This document shows positions 37,030-46,234 of a DNA stretch of 64,000 nt, one piece after another. The translations under genes and the position numbers were made by a program. The DNA is from Pseudoalteromonas sp. MMG010 (GTDB taxonomy: Bacteria > Pseudomonadota > Gammaproteobacteria > Enterobacterales > Alteromonadaceae). The notes beneath the pieces were generated by a model. The model had not been told where the DNA came from, did not search any database, and saw only the letters and a list, made by a program, of their open reading frames with translations. The first letter of the stretch is position 1. The number at the start of each line of letters is the position of its first letter. The stretch lies in the NCBI RefSeq assembly GCF_018100905.1, contig NZ_JAGJEG010000001.1, forward strand, positions 186,001 through 250,000, in the 5' to 3' direction.

Positions 37030-39273
37030 ATGGTAAGCCGTATTAAAACCAGTACTTTTGAACTAATTTCATTAAGCCCAAGAATGGCTTCAGCAGTTGA
37101 ATTAGAAGGCCCGCTTCATTCAGATATGCTTTTACTTATTGCTCTTTCATTAATTGCAATGTTTTTACCGTACCTGTTATTTGTGATTTATAAACTTAGG
37201 CGCTCACGCAAACAATTACGATTATCTGAAAAACGCTTAAAAAGTACTGTTGAAGGCAGTGGTGATACATTATGGGACTGGGATATTACCACTGGTGAAG
37301 TGATACGAATTAATGATAAATACACAAGCGATAGTAAAACACTAACTGGTTTCCCACCTAATAAGCGCCTTATCCACCCACACGATCTCGCTAAAGTTGA
37401 ACACTTACTAAAAAAACATTTTGCTGAACAAAGCGCTTTTTTTGAAGCCAGTTATCGTATTAAAGATACATTAGGAAACTGGCACTGGGTGCTAGATCGC
37501 GGGAAAATCATTGAAAAAGATAACAATTTAAATCCAACACGCATGGCCGGTACGGTGCGTGATATTTCGCTATTAAAATCAACTGAAGCACGACTTAATT
37601 TATTTGCTAAATGTGTTGAGTCCCTCACCGATGCGATTGCTATTTATGATAAAAACTTTGTTTTAGTTGATGTAAACCCTAGTTTTTTAACACTCTTTGG
37701 TGGCTCTCGCGAACAATACTTAAATAAACCATTTAGCCTCGCGGGGTATGAAGAGCGCTTTGTTGATAAAGTGAAGTTAGCAGCAAGCAAAAATCAGCAT
37801 TTTCAACAAGAGGTTAAGCTACGAAATACCGAGCGGGTATTATTGCCTATTGAATTAACCATTGATGAAATTAAAAACGAGCAACAGCACGTGACTAACT
37901 ATGTGGTGGTGTACTCAAATTTAAGTGAGCGAAAAAAAGCCCAAGCGCAATTACATAATTTATCTAATAGAGATAGGACCACTAGCCTACCTAATCGAAA
38001 TTTATTTTTTACTGATTTACAAAAATTAGTTAAAGAAAAAGAGCACCACGCTTTACTGGTATTCGATTTAGATAACTTTAAGAAAATCAATGATTCGTTA
38101 GGTCACCAATTAGGTGATAGTTTATTAGCAAAATTGGCCATGCGATTAAATAAATTAACCCGCGATAATGATACCTTTTATCGTTTAGGTGGAGATGAAT
38201 TTGCATTAGTTATGTCAGACACCAATGATATTCATGTTATCACTCGTATGGCAAAACAGTTTTTAGCGGCGATTGCGACCCCTTTCAAAATGGCTGGTCA
38301 TGAATTAGTGATCACCTCAAGTGTAGGTATTGTGTTATACCCTGAGGATGGACACACCCCAGAATCATTACTAAAAAACGCCGATACCGCTATGTATCAT
38401 GCAAAAAAGAAAGGTAATAGTTACTTATTTTTTAACGATACAATGAACCGTCAAGCAGTTAAGCGCCTACAAATAGAAAACTTAATGCGTTTTGGTTTAA
38501 AAGAGAATCACTTCGAAGTTTATTACCAACCCAAAATGAACATCCGAACTGGCAAGCTCACTGGAATGGAAGCATTAGTACGCTTTATTACACCTAAAAA
38601 AGGTATTATTAGCCCTGGCGTATTTATCCCCATAGCTGAAGAAACAGGACAAATCATCGAAATTGGTGAAGTGGTGCTTAATAAAGCATGTAAAGATGTA
38701 AAGCAGTGGATTGATGATGGCCTATTCAGTGGCCGAGTTGCGGTTAATCTCTCCGCAAAGCAATTTAGCTTACCCGATTTAACATCACGTATCGATGTTA
38801 TACTGCAAAAAAATGCCTTACCTTCTTACTTTTTAGAATTAGAAATTACTGAAGGAACCGTAATGGATGACCCGCAAGATGCCATTTCGATTATGCGTTC
38901 ACTCAGTGCTAGGGGCATTCATTTAGCCATGGATGACTTTGGAACGGGGTATTCATCATTAGCGTATTTAAAACAATTTCCGCTCAATACACTCAAAGTT
39001 GATAAAGCTTTTATTGATGATATGACCACAGAGCGAGGACGGAATATGGTTGACTCAATTGTCACCATTGCCCATAACCTTGACCTTCATGTTGTTGCTG
39101 AGGGCGTTGAGCAAGGTGAACAAGTTAATATTTTAAAACAATTAAAATGTGAAACCGTGCAAGGTTATTATTACTCTAAACCACTGTCAAAAGATGAATT
39201 TACAGAGTTTTTAGTTCAGCAGCAAAATAAATCAGCGCCGAGTTTGATCAGTGCCTCGAAAATAGTTGTCTAA
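37030..39273 (+). CDS. Membrane PAS-GGDEF-EAL protein (cyclic di-GMP turnover)
   Basis: The 747-residue protein has one membrane helix (about residues 32-55, LLLIALSLIAMFLPYLLFVI), two PAS domains (about 68-180 and 190-300), a GGDEF domain (about 310-465) and an EAL domain (about 480-735). Both catalytic sites look intact: RLGGDEFALV for the cyclase, GMEALVRF and DDFGTGYSSL plus VVAEGVE for the phosphodiesterase. Net activity cannot be told. Relatives with the same PAS core often carry a large periplasmic sensor, which is absent here. The start has no clear ribosome-binding site and an ATG at 37084 is an alternative. Confidence 0.9.
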   Translation: MVSRIKTSTFELISLSPRMASAVELEGPLHSDMLLLIALSLIAMFLPYLLFVIYKLRRSRKQLRLSEKRLKSTVEGSGDTLWDWDITTGEVIRINDKYTSDSKTLTGFPPNKRLIHPHDLAKVEHLLKKHFAEQSAFFEASYRIKDTLGNWHWVLDRGKIIEKDNNLNPTRMAGTVRDISLLKSTEARLNLFAKCVESLTDAIAIYDKNFVLVDVNPSFLTLFGGSREQYLNKPFSLAGYEERFVDKVKLAASKNQHFQQEVKLRNTERVLLPIELTIDEIKNEQQHVTNYVVVYSNLSERKKAQAQLHNLSNRDRTTSLPNRNLFFTDLQKLVKEKEHHALLVFDLDNFKKINDSLGHQLGDSLLAKLAMRLNKLTRDNDTFYRLGGDEFALVMSDTNDIHVITRMAKQFLAAIATPFKMAGHELVITSSVGIVLYPEDGHTPESLLKNADTAMYHAKKKGNSYLFFNDTMNRQAVKRLQIENLMRFGLKENHFEVYYQPKMNIRTGKLTGMEALVRFITPKKGIISPGVFIPIAEETGQIIEIGEVVLNKACKDVKQWIDDGLFSGRVAVNLSAKQFSLPDLTSRIDVILQKNALPSYFLELEITEGTVMDDPQDAISIMRSLSARGIHLAMDDFGTGYSSLAYLKQFPLNTLKVDKAFIDDMTTERGRNMVDSIVTIAHNLDLHVVAEGVEQGEQVNILKQLKCETVQGYYYSKPLSKDEFTEFLVQQQNKSAPSLISASKIVV

Positions 39274-39292
39274 AAATACATCTCAAAAACGC

Positions 39293-39330
39293 ACAATAAA
39301 AAAACCGACCTATGTCGGTTTTTTTATTGT
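39293..39330. terminator. Bidirectional terminator between the GGDEF-EAL gene and efpL
   Basis: ACAATAAAAAAACCGAC-ctat-GTCGGTTTTTTTATTGT forms a long stem with A/T flanks acting on both strands between convergent genes. Confidence 0.9.
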
Positions 39331-39346
39331 TTATAAGCCATGCTAG

Positions 39347-39919
39347 TTATTTTTCAGCACGTCCCATAAACTTATGCTCTAGCGTATTAATACGAATACG
39401 ATCGCCAGTAGAAATATGTTCCGGAACTGAAATAGTTAATCCCGTTGATAAACGAGCGGGTTTAGAGCGTGCACTCGCAGAGGCGCCTTTTATAGATGGG
39501 TCGGTCTCTTCTACAACTAATTCAACGCTTGAAGGTAAATCAAGACCCACTGGTGCGCCATCAATCACAATAACGTGCACACCGGGTGTTTCTTCATTTA
39601 CAAACTGCATTTCTTCACTAATTGCATCTTTATTTAAGTTGTATGGCGTATAGTCCTCATTATCCATAAACACATATTCGTCACCATCAACATATGACAA
39701 CATCGCTTCTCGACGAATTAAATCGGCAAGTGTGAGCATATCGCTATCTTTAAATGTCTCGTCAACTTTAGCACCGGTTACCACATCGTATAAACGCATA
39801 CGATATAAACTACCTCCCGCTCGCCCCTGAGGTACTGAACGGGTTATGTCTTTTACCACTAATACGCGGCCATTAAACTCTATTGCTGTGCCTTTTTTAA
39901 CTTCACTCGCCTTTGGCAT
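39347..39919 (-). CDS. efpL: Elongation factor P-like protein EfpL (YeiP)
   Basis: EfpL is a paralogue of elongation factor P that relieves ribosome stalling at difficult peptide motifs. The ATG at 39919 ([15 protein letters not shown]) matches the family start; a longer reading to 39949 adds ten unlikely residues. The tip loop of domain I ([14 protein letters not shown]) carries Arg rather than the Lys modified in EF-P, as in E. coli YeiP. The C-terminal [18 protein letters not shown] and [11 protein letters not shown] are diagnostic. Length is 190 residues. Confidence 0.93.
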   Translation of the reverse strand: MPKASEVKKGTAIEFNGRVLVVKDITRSVPQGRAGGSLYRMRLYDVVTGAKVDETFKDSDMLTLADLIRREAMLSYVDGDEYVFMDNEDYTPYNLNKDAISEEMQFVNEETPGVHVIVIDGAPVGLDLPSSVELVVEETDPSIKGASASARSKPARLSTGLTISVPEHISTGDRIRINTLEHKFMGRAEK

Positions 39920-40219
39920 GTGTTTATTCCTATTGTTTTTCTGATGCACAGCAACATACCATGACCATAAATATCTTCAATAATAATATGCCCGTCTATA
40001 CGTAATAATATATATCAAGATTAACATCGCCCTTTTTTACTGCAAAAACATGTAAAAAAACCACTACTTTGAGATGATTTTTAATTAAATGATTGCCATT
40101 TTATGATGACTTAGTTTTTTCACCTATTGGGTTTGTTTTCATCGTTTGTACGAACTGAGTCAATACTCTAAAGTTCAACTGTCGGCAACAAGCACGACTA
40201 ACTTAATAGGAATGTAATC

Positions 40220-40624
40220 ATGAAATCACTTATCAAAACTATCGCACTTAGCACACTATTCACTTGTTCGACTGCTGCTGTAGCTGATCAAAGTGACTAC
40301 AAATTAATGGTTATCGAAGCGCAAACCGCATCAGCCCCACTTGAGCAATCGTTTAACGACTGTGCTTTAAATGTAAAATCTAAAAATTACACACAGGCTG
40401 AAGCTATTTGTACACAAGCAATTGCATTACTTAAAGAGTCAGATGGCCCTGCATATAAAGTTCGTGAACTAACCTCTTTTGCATTAAGCAACCGTGGTGT
40501 TGCGCGTTTAAAAGCAAAAAATGAAACCGCGGCATTATCAGATTTATATGAAGCAGTACAAATATCTAAAAATTCACTTGTTTCGCACAACCTAACTCGT
40601 GCAAAACAAGACCTTTCTTTATAA
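40220..40624 (+). CDS. Small secreted TPR-like protein of unknown function
   Basis: The 134-residue product starts with a clear Sec signal peptide (MKSLIKTIALSTLFTCSTAAVA, cut near residue 22). The mature part is helical with two TPR-like segments (NYTQAEAICTQAIALLKES and ALSNRGVARLKAKNETAALSDLYEAV). Two cysteines in the mature protein could form a disulfide in the periplasm. AGGAA precedes the ATG. It is monocistronic, with a very strong terminator. I do not recognise a named family. Confidence 0.75.
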   Translation: MKSLIKTIALSTLFTCSTAAVADQSDYKLMVIEAQTASAPLEQSFNDCALNVKSKNYTQAEAICTQAIALLKESDGPAYKVRELTSFALSNRGVARLKAKNETAALSDLYEAVQISKNSLVSHNLTRAKQDLSL

Positions 40625-40655
40625 ACATTAGGCGTATTAGCCAATAGTAAAGAAC

Positions 40656-40700
40656 AAACAAAAAGCCTGCATTAGTACATCTAATGCAGGCTTTTTGTTT
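40656..40700 (+). terminator. Strong intrinsic terminator of the small TPR-like gene
   Basis: A perfect 20-bp inverted repeat (arms at 40656-40675 and 40681-40700) has a 5-base loop. The GC-rich core GCCTGCATTAG sits inside A/T flanks that give T-runs on both strands. Confidence 0.9.
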
Positions 40701-40877
40701 GAGTGTTTTTTAGGCGAGTAATTTAATCGACTGCATTCGGCTAGCTCCAGCCACTATAAAAGTATAAAAAATAAGCATTTATTTATATAAAATACTACTT
40801 TTTTATAAATTGTTATAATCAAAAGCTGAAAAAACTGCTATGGTTATTTTACCTATTGTGACCTCAAGGAATGGATC

Positions 40878-41264
40878 ATGAACGAAACAACAGTACATGA
40901 GTATTTAATAAAAAAACCGGTTGTGCAATTAACTCAGCCTTTTGGCCAAAACGTAGATGTTTATAAAGTTAATCATAAAATGTTCGCCACCTTAGCAGAA
41001 GCTAACGATGGTCAAACAAATGAAAACGGTGATCCTATTTGGTGGTTAAATTTAAAATGTGACCCCGATGAAGCACTTTCATTGCGAGACATTTTTCCAG
41101 CAGTGATCCCCGGTTACCATATGAATAAAAGGTTATGGAATACGGTCATACTTGATGGCAGTATCCCTCAAGGCGAAATTGAGCGTATGATAGATAACTC
41201 ATTTAGCCTAGTGGTCGATAACATGCCAGAAAAAGACCGCCAAGCCATACTTGAATTGTTATAA
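40878..41264 (+). CDS. MmcQ/YjbR-like protein
   Basis: The 128-residue protein fits the MmcQ/YjbR fold family. It has VYKVNHKMFATLAE in the first half, WWLNLKCDPDEALSLRDIF in the middle, and VIPGYHMNKRLWNTVILDGSIPQGEIERMIDNSFSLV toward the C-terminus. The family shares a CyaY-like DNA-binding-type fold, but a cellular role is not settled. AAGGA lies before the ATG. It is monocistronic, with a terminator 9 bases after the stop. Confidence 0.8.
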   Translation: MNETTVHEYLIKKPVVQLTQPFGQNVDVYKVNHKMFATLAEANDGQTNENGDPIWWLNLKCDPDEALSLRDIFPAVIPGYHMNKRLWNTVILDGSIPQGEIERMIDNSFSLVVDNMPEKDRQAILELL

Positions 41265-41272
41265 GTTTATAC

Positions 41273-41308
41273 AAATAAAAAAAACCGCAACATGCGGTTT
41301 TTTTATTT
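41273..41308. terminator. Bidirectional terminator between the YjbR-like gene and fadJ
   Basis: AAATAAAAAAAACCGCA-aca-TGCGGTTTTTTTATTT is a symmetrical stem with T-runs on both strands between convergent genes. Confidence 0.9.
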
Positions 41309-41331
41309 AGATAGATTAGGTAGATAACAAC

Positions 41332-43653
41332 TTAGTTTTTATCTACTGATTTCTCATCGGTGTTTTCAGCATCTGCTATGTTGGGCTTTACAGTCTCGCT
41401 AGCATCATCATCTGATTCGCTATTGGGTACATCAACAGTTGTGGTAACATCCTCTACAAGAGTCTCCTCAAGTACAGCTTCTTCATGCTCTACTGCTGTA
41501 ACCGTTTCAACATCAAGGTTTTTCTCCCCCGCATTAGCAGCCTCTGGTTGAGCATAAAAATACTCAGCTGATTGTGCCATAGCGACCAGCGTATCACATG
41601 GTGCAAAAAGCTCATTACTATTTGCTAATGTTGTCATATCTGAGACAACCGTCGCAGTACCTAGCTTATCCATATAACTAAATGGACCACCTAAGAATGG
41701 CGGGAACCCAATACCAAATATCGCTCCAATATCACCGTCACGTGCATTAGCAATAATACCGTCATCTAAACAGCGTACTGCTTCATTAAGCATTTGCGAT
41801 ACACAACGTTTCGCTATTTCGGCTTTAGTTAAACGTGGTGCAGAGGTAACACCTAAAAGTTCATAAACTGACTCATCAACTTTTTTACCTTTTTTATCAT
41901 ACTCATAAAAGCCACGGCCGGTTTTACGCCCTAAACGTTTTGCATCAATCATGCGAGAAAAAGCATCTGGTGCTTTAAAACGCTCTCCCAGCTCTTTTTC
42001 AAGAATTGGGGCTATTTTTGATCCAATATCAATACCTACTTCATCAAGTAATGCAAGGGGTCCAACTGGAAAACCAAACTCTACCAAGGCAGCATCTATT
42101 TTCTCTATAGGCTCACCAGCAAGCATTAAGTTTGCAGCTTCATTTACGTATGGCGCTAAGATGCGATTAACATAAAATCCGGCCATATCTTTAACCACAA
42201 TCGGTGTTTTACCTTGTTTACGGGCAAAGTTAACCACTCGAGCAATTGTTTCTTTCGATGTCCCTTCGTGTGGAATGATTTCGACCAATGGCATTTTTTC
42301 AACTGGCGAGAAATAATGCAATCCAATCACATTTTCAGGACGTTGTGCATTCGCTGCAATTTGCGATATAGGTAAAGAAGACGTATTACTCGCAAAAATA
42401 GTATTGCTTTGACATTGCTGTTCAATATCAGCAACCATGCCCTGTTTTAGTGCTAAATCTTCAAACACCGCTTCTATAACTAAATCCATATGCTTAAAAC
42501 CACTGTAATCAGTCGTTCCGGTAATACGGTTCATTGTTAGTTGTAATTGGGCCTTGGACATAATCCGACGCTTAAGGCGCTTATTTAAAATTTTATAGCT
42601 GTAGCTCATTGCATTACCAATGCCCTGCTGCGCTACATCTTTAATACGAACAGGCACTTTTGCTTTAACTGCATTTACATGCGCAATGCCTGCCCCCATT
42701 AAACCGCCGCCTAATACTGCGGTTTTGCTAACACTTGGCGCATCATCATTGCGCCATTCTTTTTTCATTTCGGTGGTAGCAAAGAAAATACGACGCAGCG
42801 CTTTTGATTCATCGCTCATGACCAATGTCGCGAAAGCTTCAGCTTCAGTTTTGTATGCCTTAAACTCATCCAACTCTACGCTTGCACGTACCGCTTTAAT
42901 GATAGCCAAAGGCGCTGGGTAATGGCCTGCGGTTTTCTTCATCACATTTTCGCTGGCTTTTTTAAAGATAAAATTACGGCCAAACGGGTTTGATTCTAAT
43001 AGTTTGCTTATTTTATCTAGTTTAGGCTCTTTAGCGTGTGGTTTTGATTTTGCTGCATAGTGTTTAGCTACATCAAGTAAAACACTTAATGGCACACAGT
43101 CATCTAGCACACCCGCTTTTTTGGCTTGCTTAGGGCGAATTTGCTTACCCGTTAACATCCACTCAAGTGCTTTTTGAATGCCCACTATTTTAGTTAATCG
43201 TTGCGTACCGCCACCACCAGGTAATAAACCAAGCTGTACTTCTGGCAAACCTATTTTAGTAATATCACTGTCTGTGCCTATACGATAATCACAGGCTAAA
43301 GCAAATTCCAACCCCCCCCCTAAAGCGGGGCCATGAATTGCACTAACGGTGGTATACGGTAATTTTTTCATATCAAAAAATGCTTGATGACAAAGCTCAC
43401 TGATTGCTAAAGCATCTTCACGCTTATGCACGCTATCAAGCATTTTCACATCAGCGCCAGCAATAAAGTTATCGCTTTTACCACTAATAAATACCATTCC
43501 TTTTACTGACTCTTGCTTAGCCGTTTCAAGTAAAGCTTTTAAGTCATCAGCAAATGTGTCGCGCAGGGTATTCATTTTCTCCCCTGGCACATCAATGGTC
43601 ACAACGGCAATTTTGTGTTCATCAACCGTTAAATTAAATACAGAATCAGTCAT
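41332..43653 (-). CDS. fadJ: Fatty acid oxidation complex subunit alpha FadJ
   Basis: FadJ carries enoyl-CoA hydratase and 3-hydroxyacyl-CoA dehydrogenase activity. The ATG at 43653 ([15 protein letters not shown]) shares one base with the fadI stop and is preferred over a start 16 codons upstream. The crotonase domain (about 1-190) has IHGPALGGGLEFALA and LPEVQLGLLPGGGGTQRL. The dehydrogenase part has AVLGGGLMGAGIAHV and GLHYFSPVEKMPLVEI. At 773 residues it exceeds E. coli FadJ (714) because of an acidic Glu/Asp/Thr/Val-rich tail (about residues 708-773). A run of nine G in the coding strand (43312-43320) encodes Gly-Gly-Gly. Confidence 0.94.
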   Translation of the reverse strand: MTDSVFNLTVDEHKIAVVTIDVPGEKMNTLRDTFADDLKALLETAKQESVKGMVFISGKSDNFIAGADVKMLDSVHKREDALAISELCHQAFFDMKKLPYTTVSAIHGPALGGGLEFALACDYRIGTDSDITKIGLPEVQLGLLPGGGGTQRLTKIVGIQKALEWMLTGKQIRPKQAKKAGVLDDCVPLSVLLDVAKHYAAKSKPHAKEPKLDKISKLLESNPFGRNFIFKKASENVMKKTAGHYPAPLAIIKAVRASVELDEFKAYKTEAEAFATLVMSDESKALRRIFFATTEMKKEWRNDDAPSVSKTAVLGGGLMGAGIAHVNAVKAKVPVRIKDVAQQGIGNAMSYSYKILNKRLKRRIMSKAQLQLTMNRITGTTDYSGFKHMDLVIEAVFEDLALKQGMVADIEQQCQSNTIFASNTSSLPISQIAANAQRPENVIGLHYFSPVEKMPLVEIIPHEGTSKETIARVVNFARKQGKTPIVVKDMAGFYVNRILAPYVNEAANLMLAGEPIEKIDAALVEFGFPVGPLALLDEVGIDIGSKIAPILEKELGERFKAPDAFSRMIDAKRLGRKTGRGFYEYDKKGKKVDESVYELLGVTSAPRLTKAEIAKRCVSQMLNEAVRCLDDGIIANARDGDIGAIFGIGFPPFLGGPFSYMDKLGTATVVSDMTTLANSNELFAPCDTLVAMAQSAEYFYAQPEAANAGEKNLDVETVTAVEHEEAVLEETLVEDVTTTVDVPNSESDDDASETVKPNIADAENTDEKSVDKN

Positions 43654-44963
43654 TACGCACTCTCCAATACAAAGGCTGCACCTAAACCACCTGCCGCACA
43701 AGCTGTAGTTAAGGCTAAACCGCCACCACGACGTTTAAGCTCATGTAAGCTTTGTGTAATCAAACGAGCACCCGTTGCAGCGAATGGGTGACCATAAGCA
43801 AGTGAACCGCCGTTTACATTAAACTTATCCATGTTTATTTCACCAATTGCTTTACTGCGCCCTAAGTGCTCTTGGGCAAATTTATCAGAGGCAAACATTT
43901 TCATATTAGCTAGTGTTTGCGCAGCAAAAGCTTCGTGCATTTCAATTAAATCTAAATCAGCTAAAGTAATACCAGCTCTATCTAATGCAATCGGCGTTGA
44001 ATGCGCAGGCCCCATTAGCATATCTTGCTCAACTCCAATGGCCGAAAATGCAAAACTACGTACATAACCTAAAATTTCATAGCCTAGTGCTTTCGCTTTA
44101 CTTTCGCTCATCATTAATACTGCTGCGGCTCCATCGGTTAACGGCGTTGCATTAGCAGCGGTTATCGAGCCATGTTGACGGTCAAATACCGGTTTTAATT
44201 TGGCGTAACCCTCAACTGTCGAATTTTTACGAATATTGTTATCTTCTTCAATAAAGCTTTTATATGGAGGTAAATGTGCTGCCATCACTTCATCTTTTAA
44301 TTTCCCATCAGCCCATGCTTGTGTTGCTAATGTGTGTGAACGATGTGCTAAAGCATCTTGATCTTCTCGGCTAATATTATGGGTTTTTGCCATTTGCTCG
44401 GCCGTTTGTCCCATTGATAAGCCCGTAGAGTATTCTGCCACCGCAGGAGGAACCGGCATTAAATCTTTTAAACGTAACTTTGAAAATATTTTTAAACGCT
44501 GGCCAAAAGTACGTGCTTTATTTAAATCAACTAAGCTGCCTGCTAATTTTTTACTGACACCAATAGGTAACACCGACGATGAATCAGCACCGCCTGCAAT
44601 ACCTACATTGACCGAACCTGCCATAATTGATTCTGCAACATTTGCAATAGCCTGAAAGCTCGTAGCACAGGCGCGTGATACAGAATACGCATCAACACCC
44701 ACAGGCATCCCCGTGCCTAATACAATTTCACGAGCAATATTGGGCGCTTCTGGCATTTGTACTACTTGGCCAAATACCAATTGATCAATCTCAGATTTAT
44801 CGAAGTTTAAACGCTCTAGCATTTCGTTAACCACTAACTTACCCATATCTAAGGCTGGGACGTGGTGAAACGCAGTTGCTTGTTTTGCAAAAGGTGTACG
44901 TAAGCCACTAACGATAGCAATACGGTCGCCTTTTGGTGTTTTTAGTATGTTTTGCTCAGACAT
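43653..44963 (-). CDS. fadI: 3-ketoacyl-CoA thiolase FadI
   Basis: FadI performs the thiolytic step of fatty acid beta-oxidation as partner of FadJ. The 436-residue length is that of FadI rather than FadA (about 387). The nucleophile Cys lies in [15 protein letters not shown]. The His is in [13 protein letters not shown] and the second Cys in [17 protein letters not shown]. Its TAA stop overlaps the fadJ ATG as TAATG. A FadR-type palindrome lies 17 bases before the ATG. Confidence 0.95.
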   Translation of the reverse strand: MSEQNILKTPKGDRIAIVSGLRTPFAKQATAFHHVPALDMGKLVVNEMLERLNFDKSEIDQLVFGQVVQMPEAPNIAREIVLGTGMPVGVDAYSVSRACATSFQAIANVAESIMAGSVNVGIAGGADSSSVLPIGVSKKLAGSLVDLNKARTFGQRLKIFSKLRLKDLMPVPPAVAEYSTGLSMGQTAEQMAKTHNISREDQDALAHRSHTLATQAWADGKLKDEVMAAHLPPYKSFIEEDNNIRKNSTVEGYAKLKPVFDRQHGSITAANATPLTDGAAAVLMMSESKAKALGYEILGYVRSFAFSAIGVEQDMLMGPAHSTPIALDRAGITLADLDLIEMHEAFAAQTLANMKMFASDKFAQEHLGRSKAIGEINMDKFNVNGGSLAYGHPFAATGARLITQSLHELKRRGGGLALTTACAAGGLGAAFVLESA

Positions 44964-44979
44964 TTATATTCTCCCGCTG

Positions 44980-44994
44980 ACAGGTCTGACCTGT
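44980..44994. promoter_or_regulatory. FadR-type operator upstream of fadIJ
   Basis: ACAGGTC-T-GACCTGT is a perfect palindrome containing the GGTC-N-GACC core of FadR sites. Its place 17 bases before fadI fits repression of beta-oxidation in the absence of long-chain acyl-CoA. The rest of the 310-base gap up to the MoxR gene holds no gene that I can see. Confidence 0.7.
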
Positions 44995-45273
44995 TTGGTT
45001 TTCTTCGATTCTAAACAACCCGTGCACTAAAGCCAATAGCTAAACTAAAATTTATACAAAAGCCTTCGCATTCTTGATTTTCAACGGCACTTATTAACCT
45101 GTATAACAATAGGCTTTTTTGCATCCAGATACAAAATTTTATGGTAGGCTAAAAATCGTTAAAAAATAACGAACTATTTATAAATTTTAGGTCTAACTCT
45201 TGAGTTATCTTATTATAAACCTTATAACAATGTCAGTACTTTTAGGCCCGCTGACGAGGACAGTTAATTTATT

Positions 45274-46230
45274 ATGGCAGCCAACGCATTTTCACAATTA
45301 AAAACGTATTTAGATACCCAAATTATTGGCCAACCTTCGCTTACTCAAGCGTTACTTATTGCAATTTTAGCCGACGGACACTTATTAGTGGAAGGGCCTC
45401 CTGGGCTTGCAAAAACACGAGCGGTGAATGCACTTGCTAAAGGAATTGAAGGTTCATTTCAGCGAGTACAATTTACACCTGATTTATTACCAGCCGATGT
45501 GACGGGTACCGATATTTATCGCCAACAAACCAGTGAGTTTGTATTTGAAAAAGGACCACTTTTTCATAATTTAATTTTAGCCGACGAAATAAACCGTGCG
45601 CCAGCAAAGGTACAGTCAGCATTATTAGAGGCCATGGCAGAGCGCCAAGTGACGGTAGGCAAAAACACCTACCCTTTAAGTGAGCTGTTTATGGTAATGG
45701 CTACACAAAATCCACTTGAGCAAGAAGGTACTTACCCATTACCAGAGGCGCAGCTTGATCGCTTTTTACTCCATTTAAGTATTGATTACCCAGGGGCTGA
45801 GCACGAACTTGATATTTTACGTTTAACCCGTGGCGAAGCCTTAAATGTTGAGCAAGCGGTTATTCCACAAATTAGTCAAAGTGAGTTATTTGCCGCACGT
45901 AAAAGTGTATTAGGCATGCATTTAGCCCCTCCACTTGAACAGTATTTAGTGCAACTCATTATTGCCACCCGCGAAGGGGCAAAGCTCGATGAACAATTAG
46001 GTCGCTGGATTGAATTTGGGGCAAGCCCACGGGCAACTATTGCACTTGATAAATGTGCGCGTGCGCACGCTTGGCTGCAAGGGCGTGATTTTGTAGCGCC
46101 GGATGATATTCAAGCTGTGGTTCATAATGTACTGCGTCATCGTATAATTTTAAGTTACGAAGCTCAGGCCGATGGTATCACTAAAGATCATGTTATCAGT
46201 CGAATTGTTGAACTTGTAGCCGTACCGTAA
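45274..46230 (+). CDS. MoxR-family AAA+ ATPase
   Basis: MoxR ATPases act as chaperones that activate partner proteins, often with von Willebrand factor A domains. The 318-residue protein shows Walker A EGPPGLAKTRAV, Walker B LILADEINRAPAKVQ, sensor 1 MATQNPLEQEGTYPLPEAQ and the arginine-finger region EAQLDRFLLHL. The lid domain follows. It heads the Bat operon with genes 0-5 bases apart or overlapping, so its clients are probably the two VWA proteins downstream. Confidence 0.94.
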   Translation: MAANAFSQLKTYLDTQIIGQPSLTQALLIAILADGHLLVEGPPGLAKTRAVNALAKGIEGSFQRVQFTPDLLPADVTGTDIYRQQTSEFVFEKGPLFHNLILADEINRAPAKVQSALLEAMAERQVTVGKNTYPLSELFMVMATQNPLEQEGTYPLPEAQLDRFLLHLSIDYPGAEHELDILRLTRGEALNVEQAVIPQISQSELFAARKSVLGMHLAPPLEQYLVQLIIATREGAKLDEQLGRWIEFGASPRATIALDKCARAHAWLQGRDFVAPDDIQAVVHNVLRHRIILSYEAQADGITKDHVISRIVELVAVP

Positions 46231-46234
46231 CGCT

